Shown here: positions 5,302 through 11,340 of the stretch, in pieces | Layout: each line of letters starts with the position of its first letter | How positions within the stretch are numbered: position 1 is the stretch's first letter | NCBI GenBank assembly: GCA_001871075.1 | Contig: MNUP01000092.1 | Span: 1 to 13,812, forward strand | Direction of reading: 5' to 3' | Length of the DNA: 13,812 nucleotides | Source: Candidatus Desantisbacteria bacterium CG1_02_49_89 | GTDB lineage: Bacteria > Desantisbacteria > UBA1551 | The notes under the pieces: generated by a model | What the model saw: the letters and a program-made list of their open reading frames with translations, nothing else | What the model was told of the DNA's origin: nothing | Database searches by the model: none | Made by a program: the position numbers and the translations under genes

Positions 5302-7125
5302 CTAAATTTTTAAAATGGAAAGGAAGGCTTCCTGCGGGATCTCAACCCTGCCTATCTGCTTCATGCGCTTTTTACCTTCCTTCTGCTTCTCCCACAGCTT
5401 CCTCTTGCGGGTAATGTCCCCGCCGTAACATTTGGCTGTAACCATTTTTTTCATCGCGGGTATTGTTTCCCTGGCGATTATCTTCCCGCCTATGGCAACC
5501 TGAATAGCGACCTCGAACATGTGCCGCGGGATGAGTTCCTTCAGTTTCTTGGCAAGCTCCCTGCCGCGGTGCCCGGCGTCTTCCCTGTGCACTATGAAGG
5601 AAAGGGCGTCGACCTTTTCTGTGGCGACCAGCACGTCTATCTTAACAAGGTCCCCGGCCCTGTAATCTATCAGCTCGTAGTCCATGCTCGCGTACCCGCT
5701 GGACGCGGTCTTGAGCTGGTCGTAGAACTCGAGTATCATCTCGCCCAGCGGCATCTCGTATTCAAGGTAAATATTCATCTCGTCCATATATTTCATGTTC
5801 TTGAATATACCGCGCTTATGCTTCAGTATCAGGTCCATTACGTTGCTGACGTATTTCTGGGGGGAGATCACAAAGATCTTGACAAAAGGCTCTTCTATCC
5901 GCTCCACGGAATTGCGGTCAGGAAAGCGCGAAGGGCTGTCTATCTCTATCACGCCCTTGCGCGTCGCGACGCGGTATATTACGCTGGGCATGGTCAGGAT
6001 GAGCTCAAGCCCGTATTCCCGCTCAAGCCGCTCGTTCACAATATCCATATGAAGCAGGCCGAGGAACCCGCACCTGAAACCGGGCCCCAGCGCGGGTGAG
6101 TCTTCCACAGCATAAGTAAAAGAAGCATCGTTAAGGCTCAGCTTGTCCAGGGAACGCTTCAGCATTTCAAAATCGCCCTGTCCCACCGGATAGAGGCTGG
6201 CAAAAACCATCGGTTTTATTTTTTTATACCCCGGCAGAGGCGCCAAAGCGGGCCTGCCGTCATTGGTGACCGTGTCGCCTATCTGCACGTCCCTGATGTT
6301 CTTTATATTCGCGATTATGTAACCGACGCGGCCCGCTGAAAGAGAATCGGTTTGTATCATCTTGCGGGGCTCAAAGACCCCGACTTTCGTGACCTCGTAT
6401 GTTTTATCCGTGAACATAAACCTTATTTTATCGCCCCTTTTGACCTCCCCGCACATTACTCTTACGTAAACGATCACGCCTTCGTAAGAGCTGAACGAGG
6501 AATCGAACACGAGGCAGGAAAGCGGCTCTGCCAGCGAACCTTTTGGAGGCGGGACTTCCCTGACGATCGCTTCAAGGACCTCCTTTGCACCCTGTCCTGT
6601 TTTAGCGCTGGCCAGGATAATGCTGGATGTTGGATGCTGGATGCCCGAAGATGCTGGATCACTGCCAAGGAGCTGAAGAAGCTGGGCGCGGGTGCGTTCC
6701 ACCATCGCGTTCGGAAGGTCTATTTTATTGATGACGGGTATGATCTTAAGCTTGTTCTGCATAGCAAGGTGCGCGTTTGCGATCGTCTGGGCTTCTACCC
6801 CCTGGCTTGCGTCCACAAGGAGCACCGCGCCCTCGCACGCGGCGAGGCTTCTTGAAACCTCGTAACTGAAATCAACGTGGCCCGGCGTGTCTATCAGGTT
6901 CAGAATGTAGTCTTTTCCGTCGTCCGCCTTGTATTTAATGCGCACCGCCTTTGCCTTGATGGTTATGCCCCGCTCCCTTTCCAGGTCCATTGAATCCAGG
7001 ACCTGGTCCTCCATGACCCTCTTGTCAACCGAGCCTGTTATCTCAAGCAGGCGGTCGGCAAGAGTGGATTTACCGTGGTCGATGTGCGCCACTATGCAAA
7101 AATTGCGTATCGGTTCCGTTTCCAT
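5302..7125 (-). CDS. lepA: Elongation factor 4 (LepA), with a repeat-coded insertion
   Basis: LepA is a ribosome-associated GTPase that acts on stalled or mis-translocated ribosomes. The G motifs are intact: AHIDHGKST at 13-21, DTPGH at 79-83, NKID at 133-136 and SAK at 173-175. The C-terminal domain ends in [20 protein letters not shown], typical of LepA. The length is 607 residues against 599 in E. coli. The surplus falls between NKID and SAK, at about residues 156-168 ([14 protein letters not shown]). That segment is encoded by GGATGCT/GGATGTT heptamers (6621-6660), an in-frame array of the word also seen at 13564-13655. The ATG at 7125 has AGAGGA upstream at rather long spacing. The leader is wholly repeat, so its promoter is probably upstream of the HAD gene or further. 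Confidence 0.96.
   Translation of the reverse strand: METEPIRNFCIVAHIDHGKSTLADRLLEITGSVDKRVMEDQVLDSMDLERERGITIKAKAVRIKYKADDGKDYILNLIDTPGHVDFSYEVSRSLAACEGAVLLVDASQGVEAQTIANAHLAMQNKLKIIPVINKIDLPNAMVERTRAQLLQLLGSDPASSGIQHPTSSIILASAKTGQGAKEVLEAIVREVPPPKGSLAEPLSCLVFDSSFSSYEGVIVYVRVMCGEVKRGDKIRFMFTDKTYEVTKVGVFEPRKMIQTDSLSAGRVGYIIANIKNIRDVQIGDTVTNDGRPALAPLPGYKKIKPMVFASLYPVGQGDFEMLKRSLDKLSLNDASFTYAVEDSPALGPGFRCGFLGLLHMDIVNERLEREYGLELILTMPSVIYRVATRKGVIEIDSPSRFPDRNSVERIEEPFVKIFVISPQKYVSNVMDLILKHKRGIFKNMKYMDEMNIYLEYEMPLGEMILEFYDQLKTASSGYASMDYELIDYRAGDLVKIDVLVATEKVDALSFIVHREDAGHRGRELAKKLKELIPRHMFEVAIQVAIGGKIIARETIPAMKKMVTAKCYGGDITRKRKLWEKQKEGKKRMKQIGRVEIPQEAFLSILKI
6621..6660. repeat. In-frame GGATGCT heptamer array inside lepA
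   Basis: TGCTGGATGTTGGATGCTGG, ATGCCCGAAG and ATGCTGGATC form a short heptamer array. Read on the minus strand it is free of stop codons and encodes residues about 156-168 of LepA, in the loop before the SAK motif. It matches the intergenic array at 13564-13655. Confidence 0.75.
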
Positions 7126-7144
7126 TTATTAAAACATCCTCTAA

Positions 7145-7213
7145 CCACGAATTTGCACGGATTTCCACGAATTTAACTGGCTGAACTGGCATAACTGACT
7201 AAACTGGCTAAAC
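7145..7213. repeat. Decamer array joined to nonamer array
   Basis: At 7145-7174 the decamers CACGAATTTG, CACGGATTTC and CACGAATTTA repeat with period 10. At 7175-7213 a different word takes over with period near 9: minus strand GTTTAGCCA, GTTTAGTCA, GTTATGCCA, GTTCAGCCA. The first GTTTAG supplies the TAG stop codon of the HAD gene. The two arrays together fill the leader of lepA, leaving no room for a normal promoter. Confidence 0.75.
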
Positions 7214-8083
7214 TCTCTTCACTATCTTGCTGATCTGCGTAACGTCTTTCAGAATATAATCCGGTTTTTGCCTGCCTTTAGCCCCGCGCGCCATCTCCTG
7301 GTCGGTAGTACCGCTCAGGACGAGTATTGAAGAAACGCGCATCCTGTTTGCAAGCACTATATCCGTGTCAAGCCTGTCCCCGATGACAAAAGTATTTCCG
7401 CGGTTCAACCCGGACATGCCCGGTATGCCTTTTATTATATAAGGATTTGGCTTGCCGACAACACAGGGCTTGATGTTTGTTGCGGCTGTGAGGGCGGCAC
7501 CGATGGCGCCGCATCCGGGCCTCAGCTTTCTTCCCTGCATTGGATAAGTTTTGTCATTGTTCGTCGCTATGAAACCCGCGCCGCCGATTATAGCATCCGC
7601 TGCTCTTGCAAGCTTTTTATAGGTCAGGTGCCAGTCCGCTCCGATAACAACGTAATCTATTCTTCCGCCGTCTTTTACTGAAACTACTCTTACAGGCAGC
7701 TTCTCCATTTCACGGACAAGTGGTTTTTCCCCGATCACGAATATCCTTGGTTTTTTGGTTCTTAATCTTTTACTTGACACTGGTCGCCACTTCGGCGACC
7801 CGCCGATGAGGCGGGACACTGGACACTGGACACTGGACACTTTCTTTGCCAGGTACATCCTTGCCGCATTTGCCGAACAGATTATTTCTTCAAGGCGCGC
7901 TTTTATGCCAAGGCGCGAGAGTTTCTTCTGGTAACCGCGCTGGTTATTCGTTGAGTTGTTGGTAAGGTAATAAAGCCTGTGCCCTTTGCTTTGAAGCTTT
8001 TTCAGCAAAGCGGGTACGCGGGGATCCACAAGCTTATCCCCCAGCCATATCACGCCGTCAAGGTCGAAAATCAATGTAGCCAT
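7208..8083 (-). CDS. HAD-IIA (NagD-like) phosphatase with a repeat-coded insertion
   Basis: A cytoplasmic phosphatase of the haloacid dehalogenase superfamily, subfamily IIA (NagD, PLP phosphatase, p-nitrophenyl phosphatase). Motifs: DLDGVIW with nucleophile D7 and acid D9, TNNST at 41-45, GKPNP with lysine K211, and GDRLDTDI with D236 and D241. The cap region holds DYVVIGAD and FIATNNDKTYP. The substrate cannot be told from the sequence. Residues about 81-110 are extra relative to the family: they are encoded by a GGACACT heptamer array with two hairpins (7775-7843), placed between YLAKK and PRIFVIGE, which normally lie nearly adjacent. The stop codon TAG is inside the nonamer array at 7175-7213. 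The ATG at 8083 follows AAGGG. It lies 79 bp after the GGQ-protein gene. Confidence 0.9.
   Translation of the reverse strand: MATLIFDLDGVIWLGDKLVDPRVPALLKKLQSKGHRLYYLTNNSTNNQRGYQKKLSRLGIKARLEEIICSANAARMYLAKKVSSVQCPVSRLIGGSPKWRPVSSKRLRTKKPRIFVIGEKPLVREMEKLPVRVVSVKDGGRIDYVVIGADWHLTYKKLARAADAIIGGAGFIATNNDKTYPMQGRKLRPGCGAIGAALTAATNIKPCVVGKPNPYIIKGIPGMSGLNRGNTFVIGDRLDTDIVLANRMRVSSILVLSGTTDQEMARGAKGRQKPDYILKDVTQISKIVKRV
7775..7843. repeat. In-frame GGACACT heptamer array with two hairpins inside the HAD gene
   Basis: GACACTGG words at 7776-7783 and three further tandem copies at 7815-7840 flank two adjacent perfect hairpins: GGTCGCC/GGCGACC with loop ACTTC (7782-7800) and CCCGCC/GGCGGG with loop GATGA (7799-7815). 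The whole is read through by the HAD gene without a stop codon and encodes a peptide with SSVQCPVSRLIGGSPKWRPV. Confidence 0.85.
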
Positions 8084-8121
8084 TTTCCCTTATATTCAGT
8101 GTCAAAGTAAAAACAAAGATA

Positions 8122-8155
8122 GATCTCGTGATAATCGTGTGAAATCGTGTGGTTA
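8122..8155. repeat. Short-word array (ATCGTGTG type)
   Basis: ATCTCGTG, ATAATCGTGTG, AAATCGTGTG and GTTAAAA follow at about 10-bp steps. This is the inverse of the AACCACACGATT words at 641-675. The array lies in the 79-bp gap between the GGQ-protein stop and the HAD start. Confidence 0.65.
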
Positions 8156-8162
8156 AAATTTC

Positions 8163-8531
8163 TCATTGGTTATATTTTGCATCCGCCCTCTGCCTGCGCT
8201 TCGCCTTCCTGCGGCGCAGCTTTTCAAACTCCGCGAGACGCTGCGAGGTTTGGGGTGAAACCCGCATTTCGATCCTGTCCACAAGCTCGCGCAGGGCAAG
8301 GAACCTGTTTATACTGCGCCTGCGGTCTTTCTGCGTTTTAACTTCAATATTCAACTTCGAATAATTCAGGCGGACGCAGTTTGCTGTTTTGTTTATTTTC
8401 TGCCCGCCTTTGCCGCTGCCGCGGATAAACTGTTCCTCAATATCCGTAAGGTTTATTTTCAACCGCTGGATCCGCTCTTTGAGCGCGGTAATCTTCGCCG
8501 GCGATATCTGCGGCAATTCATTCAGTTTCAT
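8163..8531 (-). CDS. Release-factor-like GGQ protein (RF-1 domain only)
   Basis: A 122-residue protein with only the peptidyl-tRNA hydrolase domain of class I release factors. The motif GSGKGGQKINKTANCVRLNY (38-57) carries GGQ at 42-44, the loop that triggers ester hydrolysis on the ribosome. The domain is followed by RRRSINRFLALRELVDRI and a strongly basic tail, RRRKAKRRQRADAKYNQ. There is no codon-reading domain, so it belongs with the ArfB/YaeJ/ICT1 or mtRF-R (C12orf65) type rescue factors. The N-terminal 35 residues differ from ArfB. Its role in ribosome rescue is inferred. The ATG at 8531 overlaps the stop of the EamA half-gene as ATGA, a sign of coupled translation. The open frame extends back to 8804, but that part overlaps the transporter gene and has no family match. 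Confidence 0.88.
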   Translation of the reverse strand: MKLNELPQISPAKITALKERIQRLKINLTDIEEQFIRGSGKGGQKINKTANCVRLNYSKLNIEVKTQKDRRRSINRFLALRELVDRIEMRVSPQTSQRLAEFEKLRRRKAKRRQRADAKYNQ

Positions 8532-8938
8532 ATGCTTATAAGTATAAGGCCGACAACACCGTTGACGATACCCAGGACCGCCCTGAACCCTATTTTTTCC
8601 CTGAAAATAATGACCGCGAAGATCGTGACGGTGACCAGGTTCCCTCCGACCGCGACTGGGTATACTATCGTGCCCGGCACCTTGTTCAGCGCGAACATCA
8701 GGAATAAAGAACCAAGGAAACTGCTTATTCCCGCTCCCATTCCAGTAAAAATTTCCTTTTTCCCGAAGACGATCTTGTCCTTCAGGCAAAAGAAAAGGGA
8801 CCACAGGAACCCGGCTGAGTAGAATACGAACAGGTAGAATAAATTATGGCTGCCCAGGCCTGCCTGCACCAGGATCTTGGAAAACAGGAGGCATAAGCCG
8901 TTAAAGAAAAACGCCATTATAACGAATTTCTTCCACAT
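8528..8938 (-). CDS. EamA-type transporter, C-terminal half
   Basis: A 136-residue membrane protein with about five hydrophobic helices. The last four are: NLFYLFVFYSAGFLWSLFFC, a segment around GISSFLGSLFLMFALNKV, GTIVYPVAVGGNLVTVTIFA, and a last one ending GVVGLILISI. The phrase ALNKVPGTIVYPV, then REKIGFRAVLGIVNGVVGL, is characteristic of one EamA repeat of drug/metabolite transporters. The ATG directly follows the TAA of the preceding half-gene in the same reading frame, so the two could be one ten-helix protein broken by a stop codon, or a true two-subunit transporter. GGAG, 11 nt before the ATG, could start translation. The 3' end overlaps the GGQ-protein gene by 4 bp. The substrate is unknown. 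Confidence 0.8.
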   Translation of the reverse strand: MWKKFVIMAFFFNGLCLLFSKILVQAGLGSHNLFYLFVFYSAGFLWSLFFCLKDKIVFGKKEIFTGMGAGISSFLGSLFLMFALNKVPGTIVYPVAVGGNLVTVTIFAVIIFREKIGFRAVLGIVNGVVGLILISI

Positions 8939-9340
8939 TTAACTGTCGGCTCCTATCATGATTATCGCGAAACAGATAAGGGATAAGCCTGTGATCTTCT
9001 TCGGGTCAACCAGTTCTTTCCACAGGAATATGGAAAAAATGACCGGTATGACCATCCCCAGGTTCATTATCGTCCAGCAGGTGGAAATTTTCCCGTCTTT
9101 TAAAGCAAGAAGCGTGAACAGGAACGCAGCGAAGAGGAAGCTTCCCCCGCAGAGCGCCAGCAGCATGACTTTGCCGTGATACTGGTTCAGGCTGAAAAGG
9201 AAGAAAACGAAAGCCGACAGGCTGGCAAAGAGCAGGGTGTTCATGTTCACCGCGGCCGGGTTGCATTTCTTATGCGAGCTCAGCTTGAAAAACAACCCGA
9301 AGAGAGTATAAAACATCAGCGATAAAAAAGAAAACAGCAT
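8939..9340 (-). CDS. EamA-type transporter, N-terminal half
   Basis: A 133-residue membrane protein with about five hydrophobic helices: residues 1-20, 32-52, 57-80, 84-106 and 114-130. ALKDGKISTCWTIMNLGMVIPVIF followed by LWKELVDPKKITGLSLICFA is the repeat pattern of EamA drug/metabolite transporters (the stretch spans residues 80-123). In full-length members two such repeats lie in one chain of about 290 residues; here the two open frames together give 269. The stop TAA (8941-8939) is immediately followed, in frame, by the ATG of the second half. The ATG at 9340 has AAGGA upstream, and the leader carries the TTATGAG array at 9353-9413. Confidence 0.8.
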   Translation of the reverse strand: MLFSFLSLMFYTLFGLFFKLSSHKKCNPAAVNMNTLLFASLSAFVFFLFSLNQYHGKVMLLALCGGSFLFAAFLFTLLALKDGKISTCWTIMNLGMVIPVIFSIFLWKELVDPKKITGLSLICFAIIMIGADS

Positions 9341-9352
9341 ATAATCCTTAGG

Positions 9353-9413
9353 TTAATTATGAGTTATGCCCCGAGGGGCATTATGAATCAAAGACAAGGA
9401 TTTTTATTTGAAA
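9353..9413. repeat. TTATGAG array split by a GCCCC-GA-GGGGC hairpin, with core half
   Basis: TTAATTATGAGTTATG is followed by GCCCCGAGGGGC (9368-9379) and then ATTATGAATCAA, so the hairpin interrupts the word array at a word junction. The phrase TTATGAATCAA, then AAGG and an A/T-rich run, repeats the design at 1320-1350. The inverted right arm seen at 1361-1392 is missing here. Confidence 0.75.
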
Positions 9414-9472
9414 CCGTGTTTATCTGTATCTCTGTGATTGTTTTGCAATAATCCGTGGAAATCTGTGGTTTA
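9414..9472. repeat. GTGTTTATCTGTATCTCTGTG and CCGTGGAAATCTGTGG words
   Basis: CCGTGTTTATCTGTATCTCTGTG is followed by TTGTTTTGCAA and then ATCCGTGGAAATCTGTGG. These are further decamer words of the ATCCGTGG kind, related to CACGGATTT at 7145-7174. The array ends at the stop codon of the ROK gene. Confidence 0.6.
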
Positions 9473-10543
9473 TTATTTTCCCGCCCTTTGGAAGGCGGTC
9501 TTGGCAGCGCCAACCGCTCCCGCGTCATCCGGGAGCTTTCCTGCCACGATCATTAATTTTTTAACCGGGCCTTTGAACGCGCGTGCGCGCACCGTTTTCC
9601 ACATCGGTTTGAATAAAAGATTTCCCGCCCCGGTCAGGCCGCCTGTCAAAACCACGATCTCCGGGTTGAAAATATTCACGTAGTTCGCAATGGCGGAACC
9701 CAAATAGTATCCTGTGTCGTCCCAGATCTTTCTGGCAAGACCGTCGCCTTTCCGCGCTGCCTGCGCCACAACCGCGGGAGTGACCCTGCCCGGATCCCCG
9801 CCGATCAGTTTATACACAAGGCTCTTCTTGTTTTTCCTCAGGGCTTCTTTTGTCCTTCTTATTATCCCTATTGCCGGGGCATACGCTTCAAGGCAGCCAA
9901 GATTCCCGCACCCGCACTTCGGGCCGTCGAAAGAAAGCGAGATATGACCCAGTTCTCCCGCGTATCCGTCAGCGCCGTGGTAAACCCTGCCGTCTATTAT
10001 TATACCGCCGCCTATGCCTGTGCCCAGCGTAAGGCATATCATGTACCTGGTCCCTTTTCCCGCCCCTATCCACCATTCGCCAAGCGCGGCTGAATTCGCG
10101 TCGTTCTCAAGGAACGTGCGTATGCCGAACTCCCTTTTGTAAATGCTCGCAAGCGGCACGTTGTTCCATCCCGGGATATTGGGCGCCTCGTAAACTATTC
10201 CCTTTTCAAGGTTGACTAATCCCGGAGTCCCGATGCCTATCCCCACTACTGCCGTCGTGCGTCGTGCGTCGTGCGTCGTGCGTTGCCTCAACTTTTGTTG
10301 AGCTGGCAGCGAAATCCCCCCTGCCTGCCCATTAAGGGCAAGGGGAGACATTTTGCATTTTGCATTTTGCATTTTGCAATTCAGCACGCTGGCTATGCCC
10401 TGCGCGATCCGCCCGATAACATGGTCTTTTCCCTTCCATCCCTCCGTTGCGCGTTTATCCCGGGCCATGATCTTTCCCTTCTCGTTCATTAGAATCGTTA
10501 CTATGTTTGTGCCGCCCAGGTCAACGCCCACCGCGTACTTCAT
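9473..10543 (-). CDS. ROK-family sugar kinase (glucokinase-like) with a 43-residue repeat-coded insertion
   Basis: ROK proteins are ATP-dependent hexose kinases or sugar-responsive repressors. This one has no N-terminal DNA-binding domain, so a kinase is likely; glucose is only a guess. Motifs: phosphate-binding VDLGGTN (7-13), GIGIGTPGLV (101-110), catalytic ENDANSAALGE with D148, LTLGTGIGGGI (171-181), ELGHISL with H200, and the zinc motif CGCGNLGCLEAY (C210, C212, C217). The length is 356, more than the usual 300-320. The surplus is residues 55-97, which sit just before GIGIGTPG and read NCKMQNAKCKM, then a proline/glycine middle, then QRTTHDARRTTA. They are encoded by two different heptamer arrays and two hairpins (10253-10381). 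The rest appears intact, so the enzyme may still be active. The ATG at 10543 is the first residue of the family's start. Confidence 0.92.
   Translation of the reverse strand: MKYAVGVDLGGTNIVTILMNEKGKIMARDKRATEGWKGKDHVIGRIAQGIASVLNCKMQNAKCKMSPLALNGQAGGISLPAQQKLRQRTTHDARRTTAVVGIGIGTPGLVNLEKGIVYEAPNIPGWNNVPLASIYKREFGIRTFLENDANSAALGEWWIGAGKGTRYMICLTLGTGIGGGIIIDGRVYHGADGYAGELGHISLSFDGPKCGCGNLGCLEAYAPAIGIIRRTKEALRKNKKSLVYKLIGGDPGRVTPAVVAQAARKGDGLARKIWDDTGYYLGSAIANYVNIFNPEIVVLTGGLTGAGNLLFKPMWKTVRARAFKGPVKKLMIVAGKLPDDAGAVGAAKTAFQRAGK
10253..10381. repeat. In-frame composite of two heptamer arrays and two hairpins inside the ROK gene
   Basis: On the plus strand, CGTCGTG repeats four times at 10253-10282. 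A hairpin CTCAAC-TTTT-GTTGAG follows (10287-10302), then TGCCC-ATTAA-GGGCA (10326-10340) inside a wider C-run/G-run pair, then TTTTGCA repeated four times at 10351-10379. Both arrays have period 7. The whole 129 bp is read in frame by the ROK gene. Confidence 0.88.
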
Positions 10544-10558
10544 TTAACCCCCAAGAAT

Positions 10559-10658
10559 AACCACAGAGGCACAGAGACACAGAGTCTTTTAATTTAAAAA
10601 ATAAAATGGCCAGAGAATTAAAGTAAATATTTTCTCCGTGCCTCCGTGTCTCCGTGGT
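10559..10658. repeat. Inverted octamer arrays (CACAGAGA / CTCCGTGT) around an A/T-rich core
   Basis: The left arm ACCACAGAGGCACAGAGACA... (10560-10584) and the inverse of the right arm (10634-10658) agree at 20 of 25 positions. The five differences are all A/G and fall every fourth base. The core 10585-10633 is A/T-rich. In a minus-strand transcript four of the five differences become G-U pairs, so the RNA stem is almost continuous. The array starts 2 bp after the stop of the PLD-family gene. Confidence 0.8.
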
Positions 10659-10660
10659 AA

Positions 10661-11218
10661 TTATTTGCAGAGAGTAACTATATCCTCGAAATATTTGATG
10701 TATTCCTTCGCGACCTGCTCCGAATCAATAAGCGCGTTGGTTTCGTTGTTCTGGTTAAGCGCCTGGTACGACCAGTTGGTGCTTCCCACCACGGTGAAAC
10801 GCGAATCTACCACCAGGAGCTTCGAATGGGTGGTCACCTTCTTGTCATCCATATAGACCTTTACCCCTCCGGCGGAAAGTATCTTCGCGACGTCCTCGTT
10901 GTCGGGAGAGCCTTGCGTTTTCCGCTCCTCTCCCATCCTGTCCATAATGACACTGACGTCCACGCCGCGCTTCCTGGCGGCGACAAGGCTTTTGACAAGC
11001 CTGTTAGAAAGGCTGTCGGGATATTTTTCGTAGTAGATGGTGTGGTACATTATCACGTAAACCGATCTCTGGGCATTGGATATCAGGGAATAGACTGTTT
11101 TGAAGTAGGCGGAATCGTTCAGGGGTTTTACTTCAGCGGGGAAGGAATGGCAGGACATACAGATTGAGGCTGAGATTAAGACTAAAGCAAAAATATACAA
11201 ATATTTTGCGGGTTTCAT
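10661..11218 (-). CDS. Secreted or membrane-bound PLD-superfamily protein, single HKD motif
   Basis: A 185-residue protein with a hydrophobic N-terminal segment (residues 6-22), followed by one phospholipase-D-type domain. The HKD motif is THSKLLVVDSRFTVVGSTNW with H131, K133 and D138, then N148 and the downstream NNETN with E159. Single-HKD members such as the Nuc endonuclease work as dimers; the family includes nucleases, lipid hydrolases and transferases. The substrate is unknown. Cysteines at 20 and 23 lie near the signal end but do not form a good lipobox, so lipid anchoring is doubtful. AAGG precedes the ATG at 11218. The upstream gap to proS consists of hairpin repeats, so expression probably depends on read-through from proS. 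Confidence 0.85.
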   Translation of the reverse strand: MKPAKYLYIFALVLISASICMSCHSFPAEVKPLNDSAYFKTVYSLISNAQRSVYVIMYHTIYYEKYPDSLSNRLVKSLVAARKRGVDVSVIMDRMGEERKTQGSPDNEDVAKILSAGGVKVYMDDKKVTTHSKLLVVDSRFTVVGSTNWSYQALNQNNETNALIDSEQVAKEYIKYFEDIVTLCK

Positions 11219-11233
11219 TGAATACCTTTTTCA

Positions 11234-11300
11234 GGCAGAGCCCCAAAGGGGTCCCCCAAGGGGATCCCATAGGGACCTTTGGGACAGGCTCTGCCACTAC
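11234..11300. repeat. Long nested hairpin with GTAGTGG prefix
   Basis: GGCAGAGCC (11234-11242) pairs perfectly with GGCTCTGCC (11287-11295). Inside, CCCAAAGGGGTCCC faces GGGACCTTTGGG, and at the centre lies GGGATCCCATAGGGACC, nearly the same as GGGATCCCTTAGGGAC at 734-749. On the minus strand the unit is preceded by GTAGTGG, the prefix type of 3472-3496 and 11317-11340. It lies in the leader of the PLD-family gene. Confidence 0.75.
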
Positions 11301-11316
11301 TTTTAAATCAATAACG

Positions 11317-11340
11317 GGTCGGATAAATCCGACCGCTACA
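11317..11340 (-). repeat. GTAGCGG-prefixed hairpin supplying the proS stop codon
   Basis: The perfect hairpin GGTCGGAT, loop AA, ATCCGACC (11317-11334) is followed by GCTACA. On the minus strand the order is TGTAGC and then the stem. The TAG is the stop codon of proS. After the stem comes CGTTATTGATTT, a weak T-run, so a terminator role is possible but not convincing. Confidence 0.75.

Noticed and set aside
5521-6099. Plus-strand open frame of 192 codons
   Set aside because: It is antisense to lepA, whose motifs are complete, and its translation shows no recognisable domain.
8532-8804. N-terminal extension of the GGQ protein (91 codons)
   Set aside because: It overlaps the EamA half-gene in another frame and has no family match; the ATG at 8531 with ATGA overlap is a better start.
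10253-10381. CRISPR array
   Set aside because: The units are 7 bp, in direct tandem and without spacers; the frame is part of the ROK gene. The other arrays in the window fail in the same way.
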